64,000 nt of DNA from Pseudoalteromonas rubra (GCF_005887115.1 NZ_PNCJ01000023.1:62001-126000), one strand, 5' to 3'. Positions 1 through 9,176 are shown, counted from the stretch's first letter. Notes: generated from the sequence alone by a model not told the origin. Numbers and translations: made by a program.

Positions 1-1
1 A

Positions 2-577
2 TATGAACAAACTGCTGTTGGTGCCTTGATGCTGCATGAAACGCTGGATGCGGCACAATTGAGTATGGCGGACATAGATGCGGTGCACCTGCCAGTAAAT
101 CAGCACCTTCGGGCCTTTCAGTCGCGCGCCGTTGACGCGGTAGTGACGTTTGAACCGGTCACGACTCAGCTTGTGAATCAGGAGCATAAAATTATTTTTG
201 ACAGTGCGCAGATCCCCGGCAAAATCGTGGATGTGCTGGTCGTCAGAACCGCAGATCTTAATCATCATCATGAGGCGTTACAGACATTGGTTTCGGCCCA
301 ATTTTCGACACTGGCATATATAGAAAAATACCCTAAAAACGCTGCCCAGCTGATGTCTCCCCGGCTTGGCTTGCAACCACATGAGCTGTTAGCTGCACTC
401 GATGGCATTACACTGGCCGATGCTCCGACAAACCGTTCTTTGCTGGTGGGTAAGGGAACAGAACCGCCTTTGCACTCAACCGTAGAGCGGCTGTTATCGG
501 TACTGGTAGAGCAGAACATGATTGATGAAGTGGCAGATGTGCATGACCTGGTTGATGCGAGGTTTGTGCGCCAATGA
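2..577 (+). CDS. ABC-type solute-binding protein (NitT/TauT, NMT1/THI5-like), C-terminal part
   Basis: The reading frame is open to the left edge (Y-E-Q-T-A-V-G-A before the first internal start-like codon), so the gene begins outside the window. The visible part has the second lobe of an NMT1/THI5/SsuA-like periplasmic binding protein: the stretch 'DAVVTFEPVTTQL' is the typical hinge and ligand-pocket region of this family, followed by helices rich in E and L near the end. No permease or ATPase gene follows. Instead its TGA overlaps the ATG of a hybrid histidine kinase (ATGA at 574-577), which indicates translational coupling. I infer that it is a ligand-binding partner of that kinase, or a remnant of a transporter binding protein recruited for sensing. 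The ligand cannot be read from the sequence. Confidence 0.8.
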   Translation, partial: YEQTAVGALMLHETLDAAQLSMADIDAVHLPVNQHLRAFQSRAVDAVVTFEPVTTQLVNQEHKIIFDSAQIPGKIVDVLVVRTADLNHHHEALQTLVSAQFSTLAYIEKYPKNAAQLMSPRLGLQPHELLAALDGITLADAPTNRSLLVGKGTEPPLHSTVERLLSVLVEQNMIDEVADVHDLVDARFVRQ

Positions 578-3500
578 GGCAACCAGGGGTGCCTACATCC
601 TTGGCATTTTGGGTGCCTGTGGGTGTCCTGTTACTTTGTCTGGCTGTTCTGAGTCTGAGTACAATGGTGATTTATACTGGCAGCCGGGATGCCTCTTATT
701 CAAGTCATCAGTCACATGCCAGCTATTTGCTGATGACATTGAAACGTCATGTCGAAGTAAATCTGAGTTCGGACAGGCCCGAAGAAATCCGTCATGATTT
801 ATCCGTTATAGGCACTGTACCGGAAGTCATCAGCATTGTGGTTGCGGATCATACCGGGCGAATACTATTCAGTAATCAGTTTGCGGAGGTTGGTAAATCC
901 TTACAGGACATCGCGAGTCATGGTTTCGATAGGTCGGTTAAAGCGGCCCTGAGTCGTAACATGCCGCTGCTGACCTTTTCTGCCGACCGTGCAAGGCTTG
1001 AGGCGTTTCAGAGCTTTGCTTTGCCATCGAGCACTGAGCTGCGTTCGACCCGCCTTGGCATCATTTATCTGCATTATAATCTTGCGTTGAGTGAGCAGGC
1101 TTTGTGGCGCAATATTCGGTTTAATCTGGCTCTGATGTGGATAGGTTGTGGGGTACTGATCCTGATGGTGATGATACTGCTTAGAAAGCGGGTTATTACG
1201 CCATTGAGTGACCTTGCCAGACAGGCCTCTTTGCTCGCTGATGGCACCTATACGCTTCAAAAAGTGGAATCGGGATTCAAAGAAATAGCAGCGCTCACCA
1301 GGACGTTCAACTGGGCCGCCAGTGCCATTCGTGAACATATTGCCCTGCTGGATAACAACCAGCGTGAGCTTGAATCCCGCGTTAAATTGCGCACTGCGGA
1401 GCTACAAAGTGCTAACCTGAATTATGAACAGGCACAAAAAATGGCGCGTCTGGGCCGCTGGGAATTAGAACTGCAAAGTGGTCTGGTTCACTTGTCTCAG
1501 GAGGCTTATGAAATTCTGGGGGCATCGCCAGCACATCCGGTAACCGTGCACACCTTATTTGGTCATACTGATGTCGCCTCTCACACGGCATTGCAGGCTA
1601 TTTTTGATAATCAGCAACAGCATCATGATTTCAATTATGAGTTGCATAATAATGAGAGTTGCCATTTTATCCGGTTGGTGGCTGAGCGCTCTCTGGACAG
1701 CAATACCGGCCACTACAAGCTAGTGGGGATTGTTCAAGATATCTCTGAACAAATGCACAAAGAGCGCTCATTGATAGAAAATCAGGCTATGACTCGTGCC
1801 ATCATTGATACGGCAGCCGATGCCATCATAGTGATCAACATTCATGGCGAAGTACAAGAGTTTAGCCCGGCAGCGGTTGAAATGTTTGGCTACGCGCGCG
1901 ACGAAGTGTTAGGAAGAAATTTGCGTATGCTGATGCCTGAGCCTGACCGCAGCAGCCATGATCAGTATATGCAAAACTATTTTGATACGGGCATTAAAAA
2001 AGTTATCGATAACAAACGCGAGGTGACAGCACGCAAGAAAAATGGCCAGTGTTTTCCCATCGACTTGGCTGTTGCTGAAACTAAAGTGGGAGAGGTGAAT
2101 TATTTCACCGCCATCATTCGAGACATTACTGAGCGTAAAGAGGCAGAGAAAAAGCTCCTTGAAGCAATGGAGGCCGCACAAAGTGCGACCCGTGCTAAGT
2201 CGCAGTTTCTTGCCAATATGTCTCATGAGATTCGTACCCCCATGCATGCAATCACCGGGTTAACCCATTTAGCGCTCAAAATAGATGCACCACCAAAAAT
2301 GCATAACTATCTGAAAAAAATACGTTATGCCGCAGATAATCTTATGGGGATCCTGAATGATATCTTGGATATTTCTAAAATTGAGGCAGGTAAACTGAGT
2401 GTGGAGTCTGTGCCGTTTCGCCCGAAAATACTCATCGAGCATATTTGCGGTCTGATCGCAGCGCGGATTGAAGAGAAACAGTTGGGTTTTAAGGTAAGCC
2501 TGGACCCTGCGTTACCTGAGGTCCTGATGGGGGATTCGCTCAGGCTCAGTCAGATATTGCTCAATTTACTCAGCAATGCAGTTAAATTCACACCTCATTA
2601 TGGCAGTCTATCTTTGCAGTTGGCGATTAAGACCCTGACGGAGTCCAGTGCAAAAATTGTGTTCACCGTATCTGATTCCGGCATAGGCATTTCACCGGAG
2701 CAGCTGCAAACCTTGTTTACCCCGTTTACTCAGGCGGATGCATCAACAACTCGTCAGTACGGTGGAACCGGCCTGGGTCTGGCAATCAGCAAAAACCTGG
2801 TGAAACTGATGGATGGCAGGATTTGGTGTGAAAGCACCGAGGGGAAAGGTACACGTTTTTTCGTGGAAATCGACTTTCCCATTGCAACCGCTACGACTGC
2901 ATCTCCACCGCAAATCGGTACGCAGATTGAGCAGGGGGCCTTGCCAGAACTACTAGGAGGAGCACTGGTACTTCTGGTTGAGGACAACGATATCAATCGG
3001 GAAATTGCACAGGAGATACTGACTGACGCGGGTATGCAGGTGCTTACTGCCGAACATGGAGAAGAAGCGCTGGAGCTATTACAGGAAACTCCAGTTGATC
3101 TGATCCTGATGGATTGCCAAATGCCGGTCATGGACGGTTATACCGCAACCCGGGAGATTAGAAAAAGCGCAGTCTGTCGAGAGGTGCCGATCATCGCGCT
3201 GACCGCAAATGTTATGCAACATGATCTGCAGGAAATCAAAGCCTGTGGTATGGACGATCATATCGCCAAGCCAATCAATGTAGAGTTGGCTTATCAAAAA
3301 ATATATCAATGGCTTAGCAAGAAACCGAAACAGGGTCTTTGTAAGGTGCCTGTGGTCACAGAGTCTGAACCTGCCGACATGCCTTCACTCACGCCAATAC
3401 AAACGCAGGATAGTACAGCAAGTGAATTACTCGATGTGACGCAAGGACTAAGGCATGTTAATGGCAACGAGGCGTTTTATCATAAAATGTCTGATAAGTT

Positions 3501-3750
3501 TGTCGTTGCACAGGAGGCATTTTGTGCGCGGCTGAGGCAAACGTTGCAAGAAGAGGACATCGAAGCGGCTGCTCGAATGGCGCATACATTAAAAGGGCAG
3601 GCAGGGTATCTGGGGCTGGTGCGCTGTGCAGAGCTTGCGGCGCAGCTAGAGCAAGCCATTGTGCAGCAAAATCCTCAGCAGTCAAACTTAATCCTGGAAC
3701 TTGAAGATGTATTGACGCGCTCTTGCCAGCTGCTTAAAGCGGCACTGTAA
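574..3750 (+). CDS. Hybrid sensor histidine kinase (TM-sensor-TM-HAMP-PAS-PAS-HisKA-HATPase-REC-HPt)
   Basis: A 1058-residue membrane hybrid kinase. Hydrophobic segments at about 10-32 and 183-203 flank a periplasmic sensor region of about 140 residues. A HAMP-like linker and coiled coil follow, then two PAS domains (about 285-395 and 405-525). The phosphoacceptor motif is SHEIRTP with His551. The ATPase has the N box LLSNAVKFT (Asn668), DSGIGIS and GGTGLGLAIS. The receiver has Asp847 in MDCQMPVMDG and a conserved Lys in KPIN. A C-terminal HPt carries His1004 in AHTLKGQAG. It can therefore run a full internal phosphorelay. The ATG overlaps the stop of the upstream solute-binding protein, so that protein probably feeds the periplasmic sensor domain. 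No output regulator is adjacent. Confidence 0.95.
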   Translation: MRQPGVPTSLAFWVPVGVLLLCLAVLSLSTMVIYTGSRDASYSSHQSHASYLLMTLKRHVEVNLSSDRPEEIRHDLSVIGTVPEVISIVVADHTGRILFSNQFAEVGKSLQDIASHGFDRSVKAALSRNMPLLTFSADRARLEAFQSFALPSSTELRSTRLGIIYLHYNLALSEQALWRNIRFNLALMWIGCGVLILMVMILLRKRVITPLSDLARQASLLADGTYTLQKVESGFKEIAALTRTFNWAASAIREHIALLDNNQRELESRVKLRTAELQSANLNYEQAQKMARLGRWELELQSGLVHLSQEAYEILGASPAHPVTVHTLFGHTDVASHTALQAIFDNQQQHHDFNYELHNNESCHFIRLVAERSLDSNTGHYKLVGIVQDISEQMHKERSLIENQAMTRAIIDTAADAIIVINIHGEVQEFSPAAVEMFGYARDEVLGRNLRMLMPEPDRSSHDQYMQNYFDTGIKKVIDNKREVTARKKNGQCFPIDLAVAETKVGEVNYFTAIIRDITERKEAEKKLLEAMEAAQSATRAKSQFLANMSHEIRTPMHAITGLTHLALKIDAPPKMHNYLKKIRYAADNLMGILNDILDISKIEAGKLSVESVPFRPKILIEHICGLIAARIEEKQLGFKVSLDPALPEVLMGDSLRLSQILLNLLSNAVKFTPHYGSLSLQLAIKTLTESSAKIVFTVSDSGIGISPEQLQTLFTPFTQADASTTRQYGGTGLGLAISKNLVKLMDGRIWCESTEGKGTRFFVEIDFPIATATTASPPQIGTQIEQGALPELLGGALVLLVEDNDINREIAQEILTDAGMQVLTAEHGEEALELLQETPVDLILMDCQMPVMDGYTATREIRKSAVCREVPIIALTANVMQHDLQEIKACGMDDHIAKPINVELAYQKIYQWLSKKPKQGLCKVPVVTESEPADMPSLTPIQTQDSTASELLDVTQGLRHVNGNEAFYHKMSDKFVVAQEAFCARLRQTLQEEDIEAAARMAHTLKGQAGYLGLVRCAELAAQLEQAIVQQNPQQSNLILELEDVLTRSCQLLKAAL

Positions 3751-3777
3751 GGGCCGGGTGATAGAATGCTTAATTTT

Positions 3778-3801
3778 AGACGGCTAAACATCTAGAAGTT
3801 G
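3778..3801 (+). promoter_or_regulatory. Tandem MetJ operator (three met boxes) upstream of metA
   Basis: Three adjacent 8-bp units read AGACGGCT, AAACATCT and AGAAGTTG. They match the met box consensus AGACGTCT at 7, 6 and 5 of 8 positions, in perfect 8-bp register. MetJ binds tandem met boxes cooperatively with S-adenosylmethionine as corepressor (established for enterobacterial met genes). The position about 80 bp before the metA ATG fits repression of metA and probably of the following metH genes. Confidence 0.75.
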
Positions 3802-3879
3802 AAATTTATTCCCGTTCCTTCATAATGTCGCAAGTTAGCGGATCTATCTTTAAGGGTCCTAGTCACTGAGGGGAATATC

Positions 3880-4827
3880 ATGCCAATCACAGTCACCGAC
3901 GATTTACCTGCCATCAGCCATTTGCGTCATGAAAATGTCTTTGTGATGCCACAAAGCCGAGCCAGTACGCAGGAGATCCGACCAATGCGTCTGGCAATAC
4001 TCAATCTAATGCCCAATAAAGTGGAAACAGAAGTGCAGTTTATTCGTCTGCTGGCCAACACACCCTTGCAGGTGAACGTGGATCTGCTGCGCCTGGACAC
4101 CCACCGTAGTTCCGACAACTCGGAGCAGCATCTGAATATGTTTTATCGTTATTTTTCGGACGTCAGAGAAGAAAATTACGATGCATTGATTGTTACCGGT
4201 GCACCACTTGCTCACCTTGAGTACGAAGAGGTGACTTACTGGGAAGAGTTACAGGCATTTTTTGACTGGGCCGAACACCATGTAACCTCAACACTATTCT
4301 CCTGCTGGGCGGCACATGCCGGTCTGTTTCATCATCACGGCCTGAAGCGGGAACTCAAAAAAGATAAGCTGTGTGGGGTGTTCCGCCACCACTGCTACTT
4401 TGAACATGGTGCGTTAACCCGTGGGTTTGACGATGAGTTTTTGGTGCCCCATTCCCGTTATGGTCATATTGAGGCCAGCAAAATCGAAGCCTGTGAGGAG
4501 CTGGTGACGTTGGCGGGCTCTGAACGAGTTGGGGCCTACCTGATCAAAAATGTGTCGGGCAGTCAGGTTTATATTACCGGGCATCCGGAATACGACGCCG
4601 ATACCTTAAGTAAAGAATATTTCCGCGATTGCGAAAAAGGTCCGGATGCGCCCAAGCCGGAAAATTATTTCCCAGCAGATGACGTTAACGCTAAGCCATC
4701 TAAGACATGGCAAAGCCATGCCTTTTTGTTATTCTCCAACTGGTTAAACTACTATGTTTACCAAACCACTCCGTACGATATTAATCTGGTTAGCCAGGAT
4801 GTAAGGACTAACAATTATGCCGAATAA
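3880..4827 (+). CDS. metA: Homoserine O-succinyltransferase MetA
   Basis: A 315-residue cytoplasmic enzyme that acylates L-homoserine, the first committed step of methionine synthesis. The class I glutamine-amidotransferase-like fold is evident: the nucleophile Cys142 lies in FSCWAAHAG, and the His/Glu pair lies in ITGHPEYD, as in E. coli MetA. Length matches the family (about 309-316). Residue 111, reported to set acyl-CoA choice (Gly for succinyl, Glu for acetyl), is Ala here in GAPLAHLEY, so succinyl-CoA use is probable but not certain. The gene overlaps the next by 11 bp (4817-4827), and a met-box array lies upstream. The ATG at 3880 is preceded by GAGGGGAA, a good ribosome site. Confidence 0.95.
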   Translation: MPITVTDDLPAISHLRHENVFVMPQSRASTQEIRPMRLAILNLMPNKVETEVQFIRLLANTPLQVNVDLLRLDTHRSSDNSEQHLNMFYRYFSDVREENYDALIVTGAPLAHLEYEEVTYWEELQAFFDWAEHHVTSTLFSCWAAHAGLFHHHGLKRELKKDKLCGVFRHHCYFEHGALTRGFDDEFLVPHSRYGHIEASKIEACEELVTLAGSERVGAYLIKNVSGSQVYITGHPEYDADTLSKEYFRDCEKGPDAPKPENYFPADDVNAKPSKTWQSHAFLLFSNWLNYYVYQTTPYDINLVSQDVRTNNYAE

Positions 4828-5905
4828 ACCTATCATCACCGCGGCCGATGGTGCAGCCATTGCCGATGCACTTAAAACGGCCATGCAACAGCGTATTTTG
4901 ATCCTCGACGGTGCTATGGGCACCATGATCCAAAAACACAAATTTGAGGAAGAGGACTATCGGGGCGAGCGTTTTAAAGACTGGCATGTCCTTATCAAAG
5001 GTAATAACGACCTGTTAAGCCTGACTCAGCCTGACGTGATCCGCCAGATCCATCGTGAATATCTTGAAGCGGGTGCGGACATTATTGAAACCAATACCTT
5101 TAACGCCACCACTATTTCGATGGAAGATTACGATATGGCCAGCCTGAGCCGCGAGATCAATGTCGAATCGGCGCGTCTGGCACGGGCTGTCTGTGATGAG
5201 TTTACCGCCAAAGACCCGAGTAAGCCGCGTTATGTGGCCGGTGTTTTGGGGCCAACCTCAAAAACCTGCTCGATTTCACCGGATGTGAATGACCCGGGTT
5301 ATCGCAATGTCTCGTTTGATCAGCTGGTGGCGGCCTATATTGAGTCGACCGAAGCCTTAATTGAAGGTGGCGCACATCTGATCCTGATTGAAACCATCTT
5401 CGATACGCTGAATGCGAAAGCGGCGGCTTATGGGGTGGAAGAAGCCTTTGAGCGCACCGGTATAACCCTGCCGGTGATGATCTCCGGGACCATTACCGAT
5501 GCGTCAGGGCGTACCTTGTCGGGCCAGACAACCGAAGCCTTTTACAACTCTATCCGTCATATCAAACCGATTTCCATTGGACTGAATTGTGCACTTGGTC
5601 CGGATCTGCTGCGTGCCTATGTCGAAGAATTGTCGCGGGTGTGCGAAACCTATACGTCGGTGCACCCTAATGCGGGCCTGCCGAATGAGTTTGGTGAGTA
5701 CGACTTGGAAGCCCCTGAGATGGCGAAGGAAATCATTGACTGGGGTAAGGAAGGTTTTATTAATATTGTGGGTGGTTGCTGTGGTACAACACCCGACCAT
5801 ATTCGCGCTTTTGTAAAAGGGCTGGAGCAGGTGGCACCGCGCACTTTGCCTGAGCTTGAAGTAAGAATGCGCCTGGCGGGCCTTGAAGCCTGTAATCTGA
5901 ATTAG
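4817..5905 (+). CDS. metH: Methionine synthase, homocysteine-binding half (split MetH)
   Basis: A 362-residue protein equal to the N-terminal homocysteine S-methyltransferase barrel of cobalamin-dependent methionine synthase. It has the starting motif ILDGAMGTMIQ and the three zinc cysteines: Cys258 in GLNCALGP and Cys321-Cys322 in GGCCGTTP. It stops with TAG immediately after GLEACNLN, which corresponds to the linker between the homocysteine and folate barrels of E. coli MetH. The missing domains lie in the next gene after an 11-bp gap. It overlaps metA by 11 bp. I read it as one subunit of a two-polypeptide enzyme, because both halves are complete domains. Confidence 0.93.
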   Translation: MPNKPIITAADGAAIADALKTAMQQRILILDGAMGTMIQKHKFEEEDYRGERFKDWHVLIKGNNDLLSLTQPDVIRQIHREYLEAGADIIETNTFNATTISMEDYDMASLSREINVESARLARAVCDEFTAKDPSKPRYVAGVLGPTSKTCSISPDVNDPGYRNVSFDQLVAAYIESTEALIEGGAHLILIETIFDTLNAKAAAYGVEEAFERTGITLPVMISGTITDASGRTLSGQTTEAFYNSIRHIKPISIGLNCALGPDLLRAYVEELSRVCETYTSVHPNAGLPNEFGEYDLEAPEMAKEIIDWGKEGFINIVGGCCGTTPDHIRAFVKGLEQVAPRTLPELEVRMRLAGLEACNLN

Positions 5906-5916
5906 GAAGTACTGAT

Positions 5917-8550
5917 ATGACGCAATCTACAGCCATTTTTACTAACGTTGGTGAAAGAACCAATGTGACCGGCTCAGCGCGTTTTAAGCGTTTGATCCTG
6001 GAAGAAGATTACGAAGCCGCGCTGGATGTGGCGCGCAGCCAGGTGGAAAACGGCGCCCAGGTGATCGACATCAACATGGATGAGGCGATGCTGGATTCTA
6101 AGGCCGCCATGGTTAAGTTCCTGAACCTGATTGCCTCAGAGCCGGATATTTCCCGCGTGCCAATCATGGTCGACTCTTCCAAATGGGAAGTGATTGAAGC
6201 CGGCCTGAAATGTATTCAGGGTAAGGCCATCGTCAACTCAATTTCACTCAAAGAGGGCCGCGAGCCGTTTGAGCGTCAGGCGAAGATCATTAAGCGCTTT
6301 GGTGCGGCTATGGTGGTGATGGCGTTCGACGAAACGGGCCAGGCCGAAACAGCCGACCGCAAGTTTGAGATCTGTGAGCGTTCTTATCGTATTCTGGTGG
6401 ATGAGCTGGGTTTCCCGCCGGAAGACATTATTTTTGATCCTAATATCTTTGCTGTGGCAACGGGGATCGAAGAGCACGATAACTATGCTGTCGAGTTTAT
6501 TGAAGGCACCCGACGCATCAAGCAAAACCTGCCGCACTGTAAAGTGTCGGGCGGGGTGTCGAATGTGTCTTTCTCGTTCCGCGGTAACAACCCGGTGCGT
6601 GAAGCCATTCACTCGGTGTTTTTATATCATGCCATTCAGGCCGGTATGGACATGGGCATTGTCAACGCGGGTCAGCTGACGGTATACGATGATATTCCCG
6701 ATGAACTGCGCAAGGCGGTAGAGGATGTGGTCCTCAACACTGACCCCGGTGCCGGTGAGCGTCTGGTAGAGATAGCGCCTAATTACTCGGGGATGGCACA
6801 GGCTGAGAAAGCGGAAGATCAGGAATGGCGCAGCTGGCCTGTGGCCAAGCGCCTGGAGCATGCGCTGGTTAAAGGCATTACTGAATTTATTGAAGAAGAC
6901 ACTGAAGCCTGTCGTCAGCAGTTTGATAAACCCATTGAGGTGATCGAAGGCCCGCTGATGGATGGCATGAATGTGGTCGGCGACTTATTTGGTGCCGGTA
7001 AAATGTTCCTGCCTCAGGTGGTTAAATCTGCACGCGTGATGAAACGGGCAGTGGCCTATCTGGACCCTTACATTGAGGCGGAAAAACAGGCTGGCCAGAG
7101 TAATGGTAAAATCATCATGGCGACGGTTAAGGGAGATGTACACGACATAGGTAAAAACATTGTGGGTGTGGTGCTGCAGTGTAATAACTATGAGGTTGTG
7201 GACTTGGGCGTGATGGTGCCGGCAGAGAAAATTCTGCAAACCGCCATAGATGAAAATGCCGATGCCATTGGTTTATCGGGTTTGATCACGCCTTCGCTGG
7301 ATGAAATGGTGCATGTCGCCAAAGAAATGACCCGTCGTGGGTTTGAGATCCCCTTGCTGATCGGTGGCGCAACCACCTCTAAAGCGCATACGGCGGTGAA
7401 GATTGAACCGCAATACGACAAGGGCGTGGTTTATGTGAACAATGCCAGCCGCGCGGTGGGTGTGGTTTCCAGTTTACTGAGTGCCACGCAAAAGCCCGGC
7501 TTTTTGGAAAAAACCGCCAGTGAATACGTTAAGGTGCGCGATCAACAGGCGCGTAAAAAGCCCCGCTCAAAACCCGTGACTTTAGCCCGCGCGCGCGATA
7601 ATGCGGTTAAGCTTGACTGGGACAATTACACCCCACCGGTGCCCAAAAAGCTGGGCATCACCGAGTTTAAAGACGTCAGTATTGCCACCTTGCGCGAGTA
7701 TATCGACTGGACGCCCTTTTTCATGACCTGGACGCTGGCAGGCAAATACCCGCGTATTCTGGAAGATGAAGTGGTGGGTGAGGAAGCGAAAAAGCTTTTT
7801 GCCGACGCCAATGCCATGCTCGACGAGCTGAGTGCCAAAGGCAGTTTACAACCGCTGGGCGTAATTGGCCTGTTCCCGGCCAATCGGGTGGGCGATGACA
7901 TTGAAATCTATCGCGATGAAAGCCGTGAAGAAGTGCTGCTGAAGTCTTGTCAGTTGCGTCAGCAAACCGAAAAAACCGATTTTCCAAACTATTGTCTGGC
8001 CGATTACATCGCGCCGAAAGGCACGCCGGATTATTTTGGTGCGTTTGCGGTTACCGGTGGCCTGGAGGAGGACGATTTAGCCGAGGTGTTTGAGCAGCAG
8101 CAGGACGATTACAACAAAATCATGGTGAAAGCTGTGGCAGATCGTCTGGCCGAGGCCTTTGCTGAGTACTTGCATGAGCAGGTGCGTAAGCAATACTGGG
8201 GCTTTGCTGAGGACGAAAAGCTCAGCAATGAAGAACTGATCCGCGAGAACTATCAGGGGATCCGCCCGGCGCCGGGTTATCCTGCGTGTCCTGAACACAC
8301 TGAGAAAGACAAGATCTGGCAGCTGCTTGATGTAGAAAACCGCATTGGTATGAAGCTCACCAGCTCTTACGCCATGTGGCCGGGCGCGGCGGTATCTGGC
8401 TGGTACTTCTCGCATCCGGATTCTAAATACTTCGCTGTGGCAGCGATTCAGCAAGATCAGGTAGAAGATTATGCCCGGCGCAGTAACATGACGCTGGCAG
8501 AAGCTGAGCGCTGGCTGTCGCCCAACCTGGGGTATGAACCTCAGTCGTAA
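5917..8550 (+). CDS. metH: Methionine synthase, folate/cobalamin/reactivation half (split MetH)
   Basis: An 877-residue protein carrying the remaining MetH domains in order. The methyltetrahydrofolate barrel opens with FTNVGERTNVTGSA. The cobalamin cap and Rossmann domain have the axial ligand His409 in GDVHDIGKN. The C-terminal S-adenosylmethionine-dependent activation domain has RPAPGYPACPEHTEK. Similarity to E. coli MetH is high throughout with no internal gap. The gene has its own ribosome site (AGGA at 5904-5907) and ATG, so the split looks like a stable gene fission rather than a nonsense mutation. It should transfer methyl groups from methyl-THF to homocysteine held by the upstream half. 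Confidence 0.95.
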   Translation: MTQSTAIFTNVGERTNVTGSARFKRLILEEDYEAALDVARSQVENGAQVIDINMDEAMLDSKAAMVKFLNLIASEPDISRVPIMVDSSKWEVIEAGLKCIQGKAIVNSISLKEGREPFERQAKIIKRFGAAMVVMAFDETGQAETADRKFEICERSYRILVDELGFPPEDIIFDPNIFAVATGIEEHDNYAVEFIEGTRRIKQNLPHCKVSGGVSNVSFSFRGNNPVREAIHSVFLYHAIQAGMDMGIVNAGQLTVYDDIPDELRKAVEDVVLNTDPGAGERLVEIAPNYSGMAQAEKAEDQEWRSWPVAKRLEHALVKGITEFIEEDTEACRQQFDKPIEVIEGPLMDGMNVVGDLFGAGKMFLPQVVKSARVMKRAVAYLDPYIEAEKQAGQSNGKIIMATVKGDVHDIGKNIVGVVLQCNNYEVVDLGVMVPAEKILQTAIDENADAIGLSGLITPSLDEMVHVAKEMTRRGFEIPLLIGGATTSKAHTAVKIEPQYDKGVVYVNNASRAVGVVSSLLSATQKPGFLEKTASEYVKVRDQQARKKPRSKPVTLARARDNAVKLDWDNYTPPVPKKLGITEFKDVSIATLREYIDWTPFFMTWTLAGKYPRILEDEVVGEEAKKLFADANAMLDELSAKGSLQPLGVIGLFPANRVGDDIEIYRDESREEVLLKSCQLRQQTEKTDFPNYCLADYIAPKGTPDYFGAFAVTGGLEEDDLAEVFEQQQDDYNKIMVKAVADRLAEAFAEYLHEQVRKQYWGFAEDEKLSNEELIRENYQGIRPAPGYPACPEHTEKDKIWQLLDVENRIGMKLTSSYAMWPGAAVSGWYFSHPDSKYFAVAAIQQDQVEDYARRSNMTLAEAERWLSPNLGYEPQS

Positions 8551-8561
8551 TTGTGCATATG

Positions 8562-8608
8562 CAGGGTGCCACTTTGGCACCCTGACTTTTTGCCGACAAA
8601 AAGTCAGT
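8562..8608 (+). terminator. Double-hairpin terminator after metH
   Basis: Two adjoining perfect stems: CAGGGTGCCA/TGGCACCCTG with a 3-nt loop (8562-8584), then CTGACTTTTT/AAAAAGTCAG with a 6-nt loop. The T-run sits in the second stem. This closes the metA-metH transcription unit. Confidence 0.75.
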
Positions 8609-8976
8609 AAATTTTGCTTGCATTAAACCACTTTTTCGATATTATTACTCCCTTGCTTTAAATAACCTCTGATTTAAAGCGTCATAGAAGTAATGCCCTC
8701 TTGCCTTGATCCAGTAAGCCCGCATTAAAAATTACAAGTAGAGCTTATTATAGTCAGGCGATATACCACTGCAGTTACCCCATCCGGGGACGTTGTGAAT
8801 GCAGATATTAAGATCGCCAGTACCATTTCCTTTTAAGCGCGCTTCGGTTTGCAGACGCAAAAGTGTCGAAAAATTGATCGTGGATTTTTTCAGGTTTGGT
8901 ATCAAACTGTCATAAAGCTCGTTTATTGTCTAAAGCGTTAGCCTTCAGGCTGCGCATTATAAAAGTGAGTTTTATT
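8609..8976. other. Intergenic stretch with a 9-bp inverted repeat
   Basis: No gene is supported here. A perfect inverted repeat, GCTTTAAAT (8655-8663) and ATTTAAAGC (8672-8680) with an 8-bp spacer, looks like an operator or small hairpin. The rest probably contains the promoter of the small gene at 8977; no clear -10/-35 pair is convincing. Confidence 0.4.
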
Positions 8977-9147
8977 ATGTCTTATACATACAACGGAACA
9001 GAGATCCGTGTTGAGCAACCAATTCGCTCAATTTCGGTGAACAAATCAAAAGTCGTTTTTGCTGATGGCACAGGCCGCAAACAAACGCAATTTTCAAGTG
9101 GCAGCGAAGCCCGTCACTTCCTGAACTGGTTGACACGTGCTTGCTAA
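8977..9147 (+). CDS. Small conserved-looking protein of unknown function (56 aa)
   Basis: I place the start at the ATG of MSYTYNGTEIR rather than an upstream non-ATG start, because the upstream 27 residues look like translated leader DNA. The product is soluble with no signal or membrane segment, has alternating short beta-like stretches (ISVNKSKVVFADG) and ends in a helix (SEARHFLNWLTRAC). A strong terminator follows at once, so it is transcribed as a single gene. I do not recognise the family. Codon use is like that of its neighbours, which supports a real gene. Confidence 0.65.
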   Translation: MSYTYNGTEIRVEQPIRSISVNKSKVVFADGTGRKQTQFSSGSEARHFLNWLTRAC

Positions 9148-9176
9148 GTAAAGCAAGCCCATCAACTCAGACACAG

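Noticed and set aside
5895..5925. metH interruption as a simple nonsense mutation
   Set aside because: The break is at an interdomain linker and is followed by a ribosome site and start codon, so a true split is more likely.
8077..8580. 167-residue minus-strand open frame opposite metH
   Set aside because: metH activation-domain sequence is strongly conserved here; the antisense frame is a by-product of codon bias.
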